In this document: positions 24,921 to 38,100 of the stretch, in pieces
Numbering within the stretch: position 1 is the first letter of the stretch
Layout: each line of letters starts with the position of its first letter
Assembly (NCBI RefSeq): GCF_947507565.1
Contig: NC_089188.1
Coordinates: forward strand, 930,001-994,000
DNA from: Oscarella lobularis
Taxonomy: Eukaryota > Porifera > Homoscleromorpha > Homosclerophorida > Oscarellidae
Direction: 5' to 3'
Length of the DNA stretch: 64,000 nucleotides
Program-made: the position numbers and the translations under genes
The notes under the pieces: model-generated
Databases searched by the model: none
What the model was told of the DNA's origin: nothing
What the model saw: only the letters and a program-made list of their open reading frames with translations

Positions 24921-25505
24921 CTACTCGCTCTCGTGACTCGTTGGGCTACTGAGAGCTTCTCGAATAAGAGAATCCGTTACAGGTGGAAGGGTTTCGCCCA
25001 TGCTGTCGTGTTCGCTGCAGTCCGCATATAGGCGAGGTGAATAGTACCAAGGACGAGAATTCTTAGCAGGAGAGGAAGACGGTCTATCAATGGAGGAATT
25101 AGTTGGAGAAGGACATCCAACAGAAGAACAACTTTGAGCGGCGACGTCTTCCGATGATAGTGACTCTGTCTTTTCTATTGAGGTGGGTTGGATTTTATTC
25201 GAAGAACCACTGTTCAATGACGTTTCTCCTGTGGCCTTTTCTTTGTACGAGATGATGGAAGGCAGAATTGGCCAAGGCTCTCGGAATTCTTTGACGAGAT
25301 TCTGATCCTTTGCTAGATGGCCCTTTTCTTGCATCTTGTTCGTCGCTCGTCGTCGTTGCTCTTTGCAAAAAAAGGATGTCAATTTTGCTTGCTTTAGGCC
25401 GGCAGCAGAACTTGAGTAGCATGCGGGCTTGCTCTTCCTGTAACCGACTGCACGTCTCTTCGCGTCTGTAGAAAGCCATTTACCACCGGAGGCGGCCGTA
25501 TCCAT
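24921..25505 (-). CDS. Small Ser-rich protein with PCNA-interacting (PIP) box
   Basis: Single-exon frame of 194 aa. Residues 39-46 (QAKLTSFF) fit the canonical PIP box Q-x-x-[ILV]-x-x-[FY]-[FY], preceded by a basic residue and followed by a basic patch (KEQRRR), as in many PCNA ligands. The middle is rich in Ser and Thr. The C-terminal block SRPWYYSPRLYADCSEHDSM is the best conserved part between the duplicates. I do not recognise the protein as a whole. A nuclear replication or repair role is inferred only from the PIP box, which can occur by chance. Because it is embedded in a duplicated block with a retroelement relic, a retroelement origin is an alternative. Confidence 0.5.
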   Translation of the reverse strand: MDTAASGGKWLSTDAKRRAVGYRKSKPACYSSSAAGLKQAKLTSFFCKEQRRRATNKMQEKGHLAKDQNLVKEFREPWPILPSIISYKEKATGETSLNSGSSNKIQPTSIEKTESLSSEDVAAQSCSSVGCPSPTNSSIDRPSSSPAKNSRPWYYSPRLYADCSEHDSMGETLPPVTDSLIREALSSPTSHESE

Positions 25506-25549
25506 TCCTAAAGCATCACCATAGACGTACAGTAGATCTACTGTTCAAA

Positions 25550-25774
25550 ATGTTTTTTAGAGGCCCCTATGCCATACCACTGGCAGTTGGATCCTATTTT
25601 TGGATGCAGATAAATGCATGCGACTCCTCTGGGTCCCCGAGCGACCTTTCTAAGCTAAATGAAGAGCTCACGAATTATTTTCTTCGTTTGCGAGTCGATC
25701 AGAGCGCTGGTGAGATAACGGAGCTATCGATTGGGAATGCTGTGACCTTCCCAACTTCTAGGAAGGCCGACTAG
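25550..25774 (+). other. Short reading frame shared by both duplicates (copy 2)
   Basis: 74-aa counterpart of 19186-19446 (FRGPYAIPLAVGSYFW). It starts about 45 bp from the divergent PIP-box gene. The end differs because of a small indel. Coding status is uncertain. Confidence 0.25.
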
Positions 25775-25934
25775 CGTCGAATTCGCTCGAGAGACGTCGC
25801 TGACTACGAGCAGATGTCGAAGATCACGTGGCACATAGCCTGCACATGCACAGTAGAACTGACTAGAAACAGCATCACATTCTCTACCTATTAGCGCAAA
25901 CGGCAGAACAAAATGCAATTAGTTCTGGTGTTCT

Positions 25935-28900
25935 TCACGTTTCGCAAACAAACGGTTTTCTCTGGGTCTCGACGCACCCCAAGTCATTCCAGGTGGAAGA
26001 TGACTTACCTCCACGGGTATAGGCGCAATCCTCACCTCCCCCAGCGTTGTTTGGCTCTCCTCTGTACCACTTTTGGAACGTGTCCGGAGAACCGTCAGAC
26101 CAGACGAACGTGCCCTCGTGATCGATGTCATTGTATCCCAACCAGATGGCAGAAGAATGCAAACTCTGAACGAACGCGTACTCTTCCTGATTTGCAATTG
26201 ACACCAGATCTCCTCCGTCAGCCTGACACCGTGCACGTGCATTTTGCCACGATCTCCACGACGAGAAAAATTTGTAGCAGCTCTGTTGAAAGGGCGAATA
26301 ACCGCTTGGACATGCAGCTAACGAAGAAATAAAATTAATCATGGCCTAGTGTTGCGATATCTCCTGGGTGAGCTTACTGCATGAAGTTCCATTTTCAAAG
26401 AAGCCTGATTTGCACGTGCAATTGAATCCGTTCTCCGTGTCAGCGCAGAAGGCGTTCTCGTCGCAATCGTGCGTACCTAGCACGCACTCATTCGGAGCTA
26501 CAAAAACCAGAAATTGAGTACCCAAAAACAACAGCTAAAATCTCCTATTATTACTGCACTTCCTCCCGTCTCCAACGTAACCGTCCACACACACGCAGGA
26601 AAACGCGCCCTTGCTGTTAATGCAAGTCGCGTCGACGGCACATTCGTGAGTTCCCGTTTCGCACTCGTCTACGTCTAAAACAAGGAGAAACCGAAATCGT
26701 TCAAGTTTCTATCGTCATGTTCATATTTTGCGTAATGAACCCTTCTGGCAGACATAGGAATGACAGTATCCGCACTGCTCGTCGTTCCAGTGATACAAAT
26801 TTTTACTTCCCAACTCCAGAACGCAATTCTGCGAATTTCCGTAGTTGTTCGGTTGTCCGGCAGCCCAGTGCAAGAAGTCCAAATCGGTGCCGTCCGTCCA
26901 GTTGAAGTCGTCACCGGTGCGATGCAATCCGATCCACGACTTACCAGACGACAATGCACCGACGAAGTACGCCTCCTGTTCATCATGTACACTAGCCAGA
27001 GAGCCGCCTTTGCTCTCACAAGTCGAATTCGCCGCCGTCCACGATTGGCATCGGCTAGATGACTTGTAGCAGTAGCCCTCGTGGGGTAACCAGCCGTCTT
27101 CGCAGACAGCTATGTGAAGAGAAAATGTGCAAGAAAAACGAAAACTGTTAATGGATTATTGTACCCGGCAGAACGACGTAGTTGACTGATAGAGGATCAT
27201 AGCCGTTGCCACGAACTCGTATTTCCTTGACACAAACGAGAAATTCGGAAACTGATACGTCCTGCATGCAGTAGATTAAAGAGCAAAGAGCTGTCCTTAA
27301 TTTTTCAAAGTCTGTACCTCGACCCAAGCGACGATGTCGTTATAAACTGCGGGAACGTGTCCGCTAATTGTCGTCTTGTGACTGGGCGAGACGAGTACGG
27401 TCGGAGACGATGGATACGTGCGCGAATACTCGACGCTCTAGAAAATCACAAGTTTAATTAATGAAAAGATTTTTCTGCCGCTAGAGCAAGTTGCCTTGCA
27501 GAAGGCGAAGTTGTGTCATCGAGACGGTTGGAGATCTTGACCAGAGAAAGCCACGAGACCTTGATCGGAGAAGATAGTTCTCGAAATTCTCGCTTCTCCT
27601 CCAACAGCCAGCCAAGTCTACGTGTAAAAGAAAATTTCACTTTCTCCAAGTGGTCATTTCTACAATCACTAACAATCGAAATGTTTTCGTGAGCGCCATC
27701 GAAATTCTGCAACTCCCTCACGCACAGCGAAAACGAATTGGTACGAATGTCTTCAACCCACAAGCTTGCAGCGTCGTGTTTCCATCCTTTGACGGAGTGA
27801 CGTAGAGTGGCGAGAACGAGCGGCGGCGAGGAGAACGCTCTTTCCATCGTCACTTTCTCGCACGTCGTTCCCGTCCACCACTCGCTGTCGAGTTGAACGA
27901 CGCCGCCCATTGAGCCGTCCGGAGCGCCCTGGTAGACGAGCCAATCGAGCGAGACGTCGGTCGTGTCGTGTCGTTCGCCTCGACCAGCGACGTAGGTCAG
28001 AGAATCGTTCGTGAGACGATCGATCCAGGCGACGGGTGCGTCGTGGATGTACGACGCGTCGACGGCGCTACGATGATCGACGGTGACGAGAGCGTGAATG
28101 GGTTTGTTCGGGTAGAAGAGATGACTGTTGAAGACAATCGTCTCGCAATCGTATGTAGTCGAGGATTTGGAGCTCGGACGAGCGACCACGTTTCCACGTT
28201 GAAACGAAAACCCTACGGGGACTTTTAAAAGTCAAAATTCAAAAATTCATGCATCCTATACCGTAGCAGCTTCCATTGTGATGAATAGTGATCTCGCGTT
28301 GGCGAGTGCGAAAAATGAAACGCTGGTACTCGCACTCGTTGTCGTACGTGACGGCGTTCGACGCGCAGACGGGATCGTCGACGTCGGTGCACGTCGGCGC
28401 GACGCACTCGAACGTATACGGTCCCGTGTCGACGCAGACGCCGAAATAATCGCAAACCACTCCCACGCACGGATCGACAACTGAACAAAGACATAGGTAC
28501 AAAAATTTTAAAAAGATTCGTTCAGCTTACTTCCAACTGCTGCCCATGTAACTAGCATGTCGACCGGCTGCGTCGACTTCACGCAAATTCTGACACTAGA
28601 TTGACTGGCCATCTGAGACACATGCAAATACAGTATACTCATTATTTGTGTATGATTGAAGATGAGTTGACCTCAGTGTAAGCGATTGTGACTGTATCTT
28701 GTTGAGGAGCTGATGGAATTAACTTCGGGAGACACGAGGACGGTCGGTCGCGTATCTCTGTAGTACTTGCTCTGGAAACTTACGATCTACATGAACCGAC
28801 TTAATTCCTTAGACAAACTTGTCTAAACGTCGAAACCGACCTTGCAAGCTGAGCCAGCGCCCAGCTCACTTTCCGTGAAGTACAGTTGGCCGACTTCGGC

Positions 28901-29804
28901 TCCATCGACAAGACTCTGAAGGCCCAAGCTACCGTTGAACGTCAAAACGTCCTAAAACTGTGTCATTAGAAGAAAGCGCACTTCCTTTCGCAGCAATCTA
29001 TCACCGTTTGGAAACCGCTGTGAACGCCCGAGAATATTTGCGCCTCTTTGTAGCAGAAACCAAATCGACGCCCGCCCGTGTTCTCCGTCCAAAGAAACGC
29101 TCCGTCTGCGCCAGTAACTTCGAGAACGGACCTCACCGCCGTCGTAAGCAGATTTGACATAAGTGCCGTAGACTGCGCGCCATAGAAAAACATCATTAGT
29201 AGTTAGCTCCAGTTTAATTGTATACGCATCGTTTACCGTTTCTTCCCTGCAGTGCTTTTCCGCCGTAAAATCTGAAAAGCCGACCACCGCATCTTGAATC
29301 AGATCCCGCGGTGCTGACATCAAAAACGAGCGACGCGTGGAAACGTAGGCAAGCCACTCGACGCTCAGTTCCAACGGTCCGCCGAGCCCGCTCCGAGCGG
29401 CACACGCGTCAAAGCCGCGATTAGTGACCCCCTGGATCCACGTCGATAGAGCCGTTTGATTCGAGGCGGCGGCGGATCGGCGAAAGCCGACGCCGGCTTG
29501 GACGTGAACGGTTTCGGATGATTGCAGATTTAGGAAAGGACTTGGAAAGGCGACGTGGGTGCACGCGTGGCCGCACGTCAATTTCGATAGCGTGAAGTCG
29601 TTATGGCCAAAAATTGCCGAGTGACCTAGCATAGTCGGGATTAGGCTAGAGGTGAAAAAGCCCGTGGGTATGAGTACCAAAACTGCTTGGAGTCTCCTTA
29701 GTAGAAAAGAGGTCGGCTTCTTCTGGCAGCGAAAAGGCTATTTCAGCCGCTGAGAAGAACACCGACAGAGTAAGAAGAATCAACGCTCGACGAAGGTTGT
29801 CCAT
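25935..29804 (-). CDS. Secreted multi-domain lectin B (paralogue of lectin A)
   Basis: Same architecture and exon order as lectin A: signal peptide from 29804, H-lectin-like modules at about 29230-29640, 28940-29200 and 28530-28860, Kazal domain at 28239-28482, and H-lectin-like modules at 27458-28215 and 27150-27440. A C-type lectin domain with QPN and HWND lies at 26730-27110, two EGF domains at 26380-26680, and a final C-type lectin domain at 25935-26315 (EPNN, TWNDLGC). Differences from A include an in-frame 9-nt deletion near 27995 that removes Ala-Cys-Val from an H-lectin-like module. A rewritten loop precedes the last Cys of the C-terminal lectin domain. A conserved disulfide may therefore be lost in B, and ligand specificity could differ. 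Confidence 0.8.
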
Positions 29805-30439
29805 TCTGTGTGAGAAATGGCACTGTCTCTCGGTTTGACTGCATCGGCTATTTATGTAAGCAGGTTCGTAAAGCAATCAGATGCGTCGCGGTTACGCTTT
29901 GTTTATTAGCTCTCCGCTTTTAAAAACGAGGGCAGCTCGCCGTTTATCTGTTAGACACGGTAATCTAGTGCGTGTATAAGAAACGGTTTTCCGCACAGTG
30001 CCAAGAATCCGTATTCTATGCTTACCCTAATCAAAATACGTTCACTCACTTGTAGCCGCTTCACCTGGTTAGTTGCAACTCTGTCGGAAATTCGCACCTA
30101 ATAACTGATGGAAAACACCAAATCTTTTGTGTTCTGTGGCCAGCTAACGATGAGGAGCGTTTGTCTTACGTCATCTTCGCCAACTGTCTCTACTACTAAA
30201 GCACGGCGAGCAAATCAAAATCGCGTGCAAACGTGGGGCACATAAACATTCTCAACATGAGAAATCAAATGCGCGTGCAAACGCGGGGCAGATAAACATG
30301 CTCAACACGAGACCATTTAATTAAGCCCATTTGCCACCGAGGCTATGAACCGACACTCGGTCTTTACTCGCAAAAAAGGTGGTAAAAAGCAGTGGGTAAG
30401 AGACCTGCGTACGTGTATGCACATATAAGCCAAAAGCGA

Positions 30440-30646
30440 CTACACGCTGTATAGTATAGTAGCGTAACTAAGGTCAACAACCAGCATACGAGCTGCGCTG
30501 TTGGAGTTAAGACTACAGCAAACATTTAGAATATTGAGCGTTTCAGCAACGTTTCCGTGTAGAAAAAAGTCCGCTACAGCTATTGCGTCTTTGCCGCGGT
30601 CGGTGCTGCCATCTATAGCTCTCTGATCATATTTGCTCGAAAGCAA
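30440..30646 (-). mobile_element. Residual retrotransposon fragment in copy 2
   Basis: Matches 24428-24600 of copy 1, including the MLVVDLSYAT start of the RT frame and the upstream VADFFLHGNVAETLNILN frame. The RT core present in copy 1 is absent here; the sequence joins directly near 30455 at a tatagtatag motif. Confidence 0.6.
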
Positions 30647-30808
30647 AGGGATATAAAATCCTCAGAGATTACACAGCCCCTAGCTGAGCATCGTTTAGTC
30701 GAGCTCAAACGCTGTTCCGGGTGTTTTGCGTGTTCTCACAAGGCCGCGGCAGCGACTGAGTGGTTATTGGCTGGTAGCTAAGTGGCAAATCGCACTGACA
30801 AGATTACG

Positions 30809-32192
30809 GATCGCCTCAACAACAGATTGGCATTATTTCAGCCGTTGGGCGTCGGCAGATCGACTGCCCCCTTTACGTATATACAGGTACGTATGTGAGG
30901 TCTAATCGCCTCCCCAAGCGAATTCGCCTCTACCTGTGTACTAGGCAATGTCCTCAGGCCGAACGCTCGCTCAACCGTGAGCCTTTCCGATCGACAATCG
31001 AGCTCAACTGAGCGTCGTAGCTGGGCCGATCGAGCCGTATCTATGATCGAGCTATTCCCTGCGTTTTCCTGTCTCTGGGATCGGCAGCTAGAAGACGTTC
31101 GTCCCTGAGCTCGTAGACCGGGTCTTCCAATGCCTTCCACATTTCCAGAAGCATTCGCAGGTATCTGCGGATCGAAACGATTCGACGTGTCCACCGAGCT
31201 CGTCGTCGTAGCGGTCTTTGGAGTGAACGACGTGCAGTCTCGCCTCTTCGAGCCTTTTCCAAAATGCGCACAGGAAAACCGACATCCAATAGACCACGTC
31301 GTCACGGCGCAAGCCTTCATTCCGTTGCTGCCACCCATGTTTAGAAGAACAAGGGAACTAGAGTCTGCGAGGGGGGGCCCGGATTAGTCTAGCCTACAGA
31401 AACCTGCCAGAGCCTAGAACCGCGCGCTGCCACCTTTTAGAGTCGACAGGGAAGGCAGTGCAATGCCCAAGTTGAAGTCTCCTGGGCCAGGTCATCCTCC
31501 GAAGCTGTCTGGGCCGCCACAGGGTAGAGGGCCGCCAGATTAGAGCGCCAGTCAAACAAGACAAAGACAACGATTCCATGATTACTGTATTAGCAGACAT
31601 TTTTGTTTCAAATCTAAGGGCGGATTGAGACAGTCGAAGTCCCGTGCATGCGTCAGCCAACCTGAGAAGAAAACAAACATCACATATATTTTTCCTGCAC
31701 TTTGTAAAGTAAATTCTAGGTATAACTTTATCAATATCAGAATTCGGCGTCCAACCCTAATAACTTTATGTTGCTCGATAAAGATGTAAGTATGATAATG
31801 CATGCAATATCAAATGACCACATTACGTGCAAGAAAAAACAACGAAAAACCTACGTGACCGGTGACCAGTGTACATATAAAATGCGATAGAATAATAGAA
31901 AGTCACTTTTGATTAATCTATAGCAGATCAGTTAAAACGCAATGAGGATCTTTGATATAACTAGGCTTACAGTAATATCCACTTTGTGGTTGCCTGAAGC
32001 AGTACAGCCGTGGCCGTGTGCGGAGGCACCACCCACGTTTATTGCTACTCCACCTACTGGTCCCAAATCAATATAGTACAAATGCAAAACGCAATCAACG
32101 TCGCAGGTAACCTGATGCCGAGTCAGCTTTGTTTTGGGCATCCTCCAAGCGAAAGAGAGCGTCTTCGGCCCGCGTCCTCTAAACAGCTAGCG
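30809..32192. other. Gene-poor stretch between duplicates and Roco gene
   Basis: No gene is supported. Three overlapping minus-strand frames around 30838-31338 have high-complexity composition but no recognisable domain. About 31930-32150 may contain the 3' untranslated end of the Roco gene. Confidence 0.45.
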
Positions 32193-35100
32193 TTACTGAT
32201 TGTCTGGAAGATATAAAAACAACTGTACCGTCTCGTCGCTGAGCTGAATTGCGCCCCCGTCCTCAAGTATCGCCAAAATATACAGAACGTTTGCTTTCGT
32301 CGCTGCTTCTTCAAGTTTTGACACGGTTGAACAAAGAGATTCGCTCCAGCGTGCAAGTACGTCCTCAGCCGATCTACACTGCGCGTAACCGGACGCAGTC
32401 AGTCCTGGAAGCGCCCTTGCAAACGCCGTCCGACGATCAACTGCATCCTTGTTAAGACAATCTGCTATTGTTCGACGACTTTCAGTTGAAACGAGAAGAT
32501 AATGGTCTTCTGGAACGACCAGAAGATCTCTCAGGCTCTCTGTTGTCAAATCGATACCACGCACAGCGCAAGAAACTGTAGCTGTAGTTGATCCCAACTG
32601 CTTTGCCTGCTCGACTACTTCACTTGCGTACGCCAGGGCCTGAATTGATAGTTTTTGCAATTCTCTGCCGCTCAAATACAATAACAAGAGATCGGTACCA
32701 GCGCTCTTCTCTTCCAAAACTGTTCGTCCCAGCTTCATCATCTCATCGAGGAGAGTTATGCATTCCCCTTCCGAATCCCGCGGACCGCGAACAACGAAGT
32801 CAATAGACTTCTCGTACTCGTGCAATTCGATCAGTCCTTCTATCCTGCATTTGTTGATCGTCTTTTGCATCATCAAGCCACCCTTCCAGACTAGAGGTTG
32901 CGTTGGATGAAGCTTGATCGCAGCGCGAGACTGGATGAAAGGCATCGTTCCAGGCGTAATGATGTCGGTTTTCTCTTTGCACTGAAGACGTCGACCGACG
33001 TAGAGAACCATATCGTCTTTTCTTTGCCACACTCTTTCTCGGTCAACCGTTTGAATGAGAGCTGGAAACTGATATTGGACTGGCGCGCCAGGCAACTCGC
33101 TGACTGGATAGCAGATCTCTAGATGGCATAATACTTTGATAGCTTCATCAACTGCAATATGTCCTGTTTGATTTGCTTCGCTGAACAATTCGAGAGCATC
33201 TTTGACCTGATCTTTGCTGACTATGCCATTAACGACGCCTTCTAAGTGAACAGGAAAGTCGTCAGGAGACATTAGAGGACCAATGATGCTTTGGCAAAGC
33301 CAAGGAGGGTCAAGCACAATTTGATTTTCCACGACAAGAATCTGTGCCCAATGTGCAGTACACATTTTCCAAAATCGCGTTAATTAATTTTACCTCTCCG
33401 ATGCCGTGCAGAAAAGACACCAAGAGATCAAGCTCTTCGCCCTTCAAACCTGGGTAAACGTTCTTCTCGACGAGTGCTTTCAGGAGTCCAACGTGAATGA
33501 ACTGACGCTCGATTTTTGCTAGCTGTCAATACCACGAAGAGAACGCAACATATTAAAGTATTGTCATAATCACCTGTAATGTAGTAAGTCCAAAATTTTG
33601 AAGAGTACTGTTGATTTCCGAATAAATGTCTTCGTAGAGAGGAGCTTTCAAATTCTCCAGCTAAAGCAAACTTGAATAAAGTGTGGCTAAGGTAAACTTG
33701 AGCAGGCTCAAACCATTCTAGTTGGATCTCCATCGGAACAATTGATGAGTTTGAATAGAGCTTGCGGCAACATGTTCTTCTCTGCCATTTCCTTCAGAGC
33801 ATCTCCTTCTGATTTCAGAAGAAGATCACGGACTTGAGGAAGGAGAGACGATTGGACCGTTTCGACGATAGTAGGAACTTCGTCTGCGCCCTAGACAAGA
33901 AATAATGTAGAAGTCATCTTGAGTAAACTTCTTTTATCTTACTTTAATGCATTCCTGCTTTAGGCTTCCAATGTACTCACGTAGCTTCTGCAGTCGAACC
34001 GATTCTTGTTCACGGCAATCGAGAACGAAATGTTGTCTCAGTGTAAACCATTTTTTAAATTTGATTCTGAGATGATTGCTGATTCCTGTTAATTTTTCTC
34101 CGCTATCCTGATCTCCTCTGCTTCCTACTACCACTAGCATTGCTTTCCCTTTCATCCTGATACTGCACTTCACAAACGACAGCCAGTAAAAAGCGCACTT
34201 GGCCAGTTCTTCCTCGCTCATCGTCAGATCTACTACGAGAACGAAAATCGTCGTTGCTTCGGAGAAGAAAAGACCGTGTGTCTTGTAAAATGTTGGTTGG
34301 CCTGCGAAATCGCAAAAAAACAGTTCTCCAGCTGAATCTATTGTCGCTGTAATGATATCAACACCGGCAGTACGAGCATCAGGCGACCTCGTTCTGCATA
34401 TTCGTCGTAGAGAATTCATGAGCGTCGTTTTCCCAGCGCCTCCATTGCCAATCAAGCACACCTTCACTCGACTTGGTTTTTTTCTCCCTTTATCAAAAAG
34501 TTTCCTGTATCGGCATTCACGCTAAAAAATCATTTTCGACTGGCACACTACGGTGGTACAGACATTTATTTACCCAAGCCTCAACAAGGTATTTTTTCAT
34601 TTCTCCGTCACCTAATTCAAACGGAACTTTCTCATTCTGGAATCAATAATCAAAATGCGCTTTGATCAATTTGTTCCAAAGCATACCAAATCACGACAGT
34701 CGGCTAATGCAGGCATACGACCTACTACTTCTTTGGCCAACTGCAGGCACTCATCCTCATACCACAGCATTGCTAATCGATGAAGAACCGTTTGCATTTG
34801 TCTCTGTAATAGCCTTTACTTGTGACACAAAGCGTAGACAAGCCTGCTTGCTTGCTTGCTTGCTTACCCCCCACTTCATATCCAACTTACACCCAGAAGA
34901 GATCAGGAATTTGACCAGATTCCAATTCCTATTCATCATTGATATTGAGAGTGGGCTGTTCCCTTTCTAAACGGCATTTGTTTATTAAAATTCAAAAATC
35001 ACCATATCCTGACCGCATCAGTAGCGTTCACATCACAATCATAGGACACCAGTAGACCTGCAATTTTCAAATTTCCTGTCTGACAAGCATACATTAGTGG

Positions 35101-38100
35101 CGACACATCATCCTATGAAAATCAGTGAAAATAAAATTCACAACTCTTACTATACAACCAAAGTCAATTTACCTTGTATCTCTCATTCACATTAGCTCCG
35201 CATTCACTGATTAGATATGCTACAATTATTCCGTGACCATTAGTGGCTGCATAGAACAAGGCTGTTTCCTCAAACTGTAGAGAAACACGATTAACACTGC
35301 TGAAAAGTAAATGAAATAATAGAATACCCCATCTCTTGCATTAACGTGGCAACCCTTTGACACAATCAATCTCACCAAACTTTCATCTCCTCTTTCACAC
35401 GCTGCCATTAGAATGGTTTTTCCCCACTAATAAGAAATTGTAATGATATCATGACTATTACCATACAATGAACGTCTATTTACGTAGTCTTTCTCATTTG
35501 CATTAGCTCCGCATTCACTGATTAGATATGCTGCAATTATTCCGTGACCATTAGTGGCTGCATAGAACAAGGCTGTTTCCTCAAACTGTAGAGAAACACG
35601 ATTAACACTGCTGAAAAGTAAATGAAATAATAGAATACCTCATCTCTTGCATTAACGTGGCAACCCTTTGACACAATCAATCTCACCAAACTTTCATCTC
35701 CTCTTTCACACGCTGCCATTAGAATGGTTTTTCCCCGCTAATAAGAAATTGTAATGATATCATGACTATTACCATACAACGAACGTCTATTTACCTTGTC
35801 TTTCTCATTTGCATTAGCTCCGCATTCACTGATTAGATATGCTGCAATTATTCCGTGACCCTTAGTGGCTGCATAGAACAAGGCTGTTTCCCTAAACTGT
35901 AGAGAAACACGATTAACACTGCTGAAAAGTAAATGAAATAACAGAATACCCCATCTCTTGCATTAACGTGGCAACCCTTTGACACAATCAATCTCACCAA
36001 ACTTTCATCTCCTCCTTCACACGCTGCCATTAGAATGGTTTTTCCCCGCTAATAAGAAATTGTAATGATATCATGACTATTACCATACAACGAACGTCTA
36101 TTTACCTTGTCTTTCTCATTTGCATTAGCTCCGCATTCACTGATTAGATATGCTGCAATTATTCCGTGACCCTTAGTGGCTGCATAGAACAAGGCTGTTT
36201 CCCTAAACTGTAGAGAAACACGATTAACACTGCTGAAAAGTAAATGAAATAATAGAATACCTCATCTCTTGCATTAACGTGGCAACCTTTTGACACAATC
36301 AATCTCACCAAACTTTCATCTCCTCCTTCACACGCTGCCATTAGAACGGTTTTTCCCCGCTAATAAGAAATTGTAATGATATCATGACTATTACCATACA
36401 ACGAACGTCTATTTACGTAGTCTTTATCATTTGCATTAGCTCCGCATTCACTGATTAGATATGCTGCAATTATTCCGTGACCCTTAGTGGCTGCATAGAA
36501 CAAGGCTGTTTCCATAAACTGTAGAGAAACACGATTAACACTGCTGAAAAGTAAATGAAATAATAGAATACCTCATCTCTTGCATTAACGTAGCAACCTT
36601 TTGACACAATCAATCTCACCAAACTTTCATCTCCTCCTTCACACGCTGCCATTAGAACGGTTTTTCCCCGCTAATAAGAAATTGTAATGATATCATGACT
36701 ATTACCATACAACGAACGTCTATTTACCTTGTCTTTCTCATTCGCATTAGCTCCGCATTCACTGATTAGATATGCTACAATTATTCCGTGACCATTAGTG
36801 GCTGCATAGAACAAGGCTGTTTTCCCAAACTGTAGAGAAACACGATTAACACTGCTGAAAAGTAAATGAAATAATAGAATACCTCATCTCTTGCACTAAC
36901 GTGGCAACCCTTTGACACAATCAATCTCACCAAACTTTCATCTCCTCTTTCACACGCTGCCATTAGAATGGTTTTTCCCCGCTAATAAGAAATTGTAATG
37001 ATATCATGACTATTACCATACAACGAACGTCTATTTACCTTGTCTTTCTCATTCGCATTAGCTCCGCATTCACTGATTAGATATGCTACAATTATTCCGT
37101 GACCCTTAGTGGCTGCATAGAACAAGGCTGTTTTCCCAAACTGTAGAGAAACACGATTAACACTGCTGAAAAGTAAATGAAATAATAGAATACCTCATCT
37201 CTTGCACTAACGTGGCAACCCTTTGACACAATCAATCTCACCAAACTTTCATCTCCTCCTTCACACGCTGCCATTAGAATGGTTTTTCCCCACTAATAAG
37301 AAATTGTAATGATATCATGACTATTACCATACAACGAACGTCTATTTACGTAGTCTTTCTCATTTGCATTAGCTCCGCATTCACTGATTAGATATGCTGC
37401 AATTATTCCGTGACCCTTAGTGGCTGCATAGAACAAGGCTGTTTTCCCAAACTGTAGAGAAACACGATTAACACTGCTGAAAAGTAAATGAAATAATAGA
37501 ATACCCCAACTCTTGCATTAACGTGGCAACCCTTTGACACAATCAATCTCACCAAACTTTCATCTCCTCCTTCACACGCTGCCATTAGAATGGTTTTTCC
37601 CCACTAATAAGAAATTGTAATGATATCATGACTATTACCATACAACGAACGTCTATTTACGTAGTCTTTCTCATTTGCATTAGCTCCGCATTCACTGATT
37701 AGATATGCTGCAATTATTCCGTGACCCTTAGTGGCTGCATAGAACAAGGCTGTTTTCTCAAACTGTAGAGAAACACGATTAACACTGCTGAAAAGTAAAT
37801 GAAATAATAGAATACCCCATCTCTTGCATTAACGTGGCAACCTTTTGACACAATCAATCTCACCAAACTTTCATCTCCTCTTTCACACGCTGCCATTAGA
37901 ATGGTTTTTCCCCGCTAATAAGAAATTGTAATGATATCATGACTATTACCATACAACGAACGTCTATTTACCTTGTCTTTCTCATTCGCATTAGCTCCGC
38001 ATTCACTGATTAGATATGCTGCAATTATTCCGTGACCATTAGTGGCTGCATAGAACAAGGCTGTTTCCTCAAACTGTAGAGAAACACGATTAACACTGCT

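Larger units (their letters stand above)
24893..30808. repeat. Segmental duplication, copy 2
   Basis: Second copy of the block at 18556-24793. It is shorter mainly because about 375 bp of the RT relic are missing near 30455. The small gene, lectin gene and 5' flanking sequences are all retained. Confidence 0.9.

Noticed and set aside
30838-31338. Possible transposase frame
   Set aside because: Three overlapping frames are open, none has a DDE pattern or other recognisable motif.
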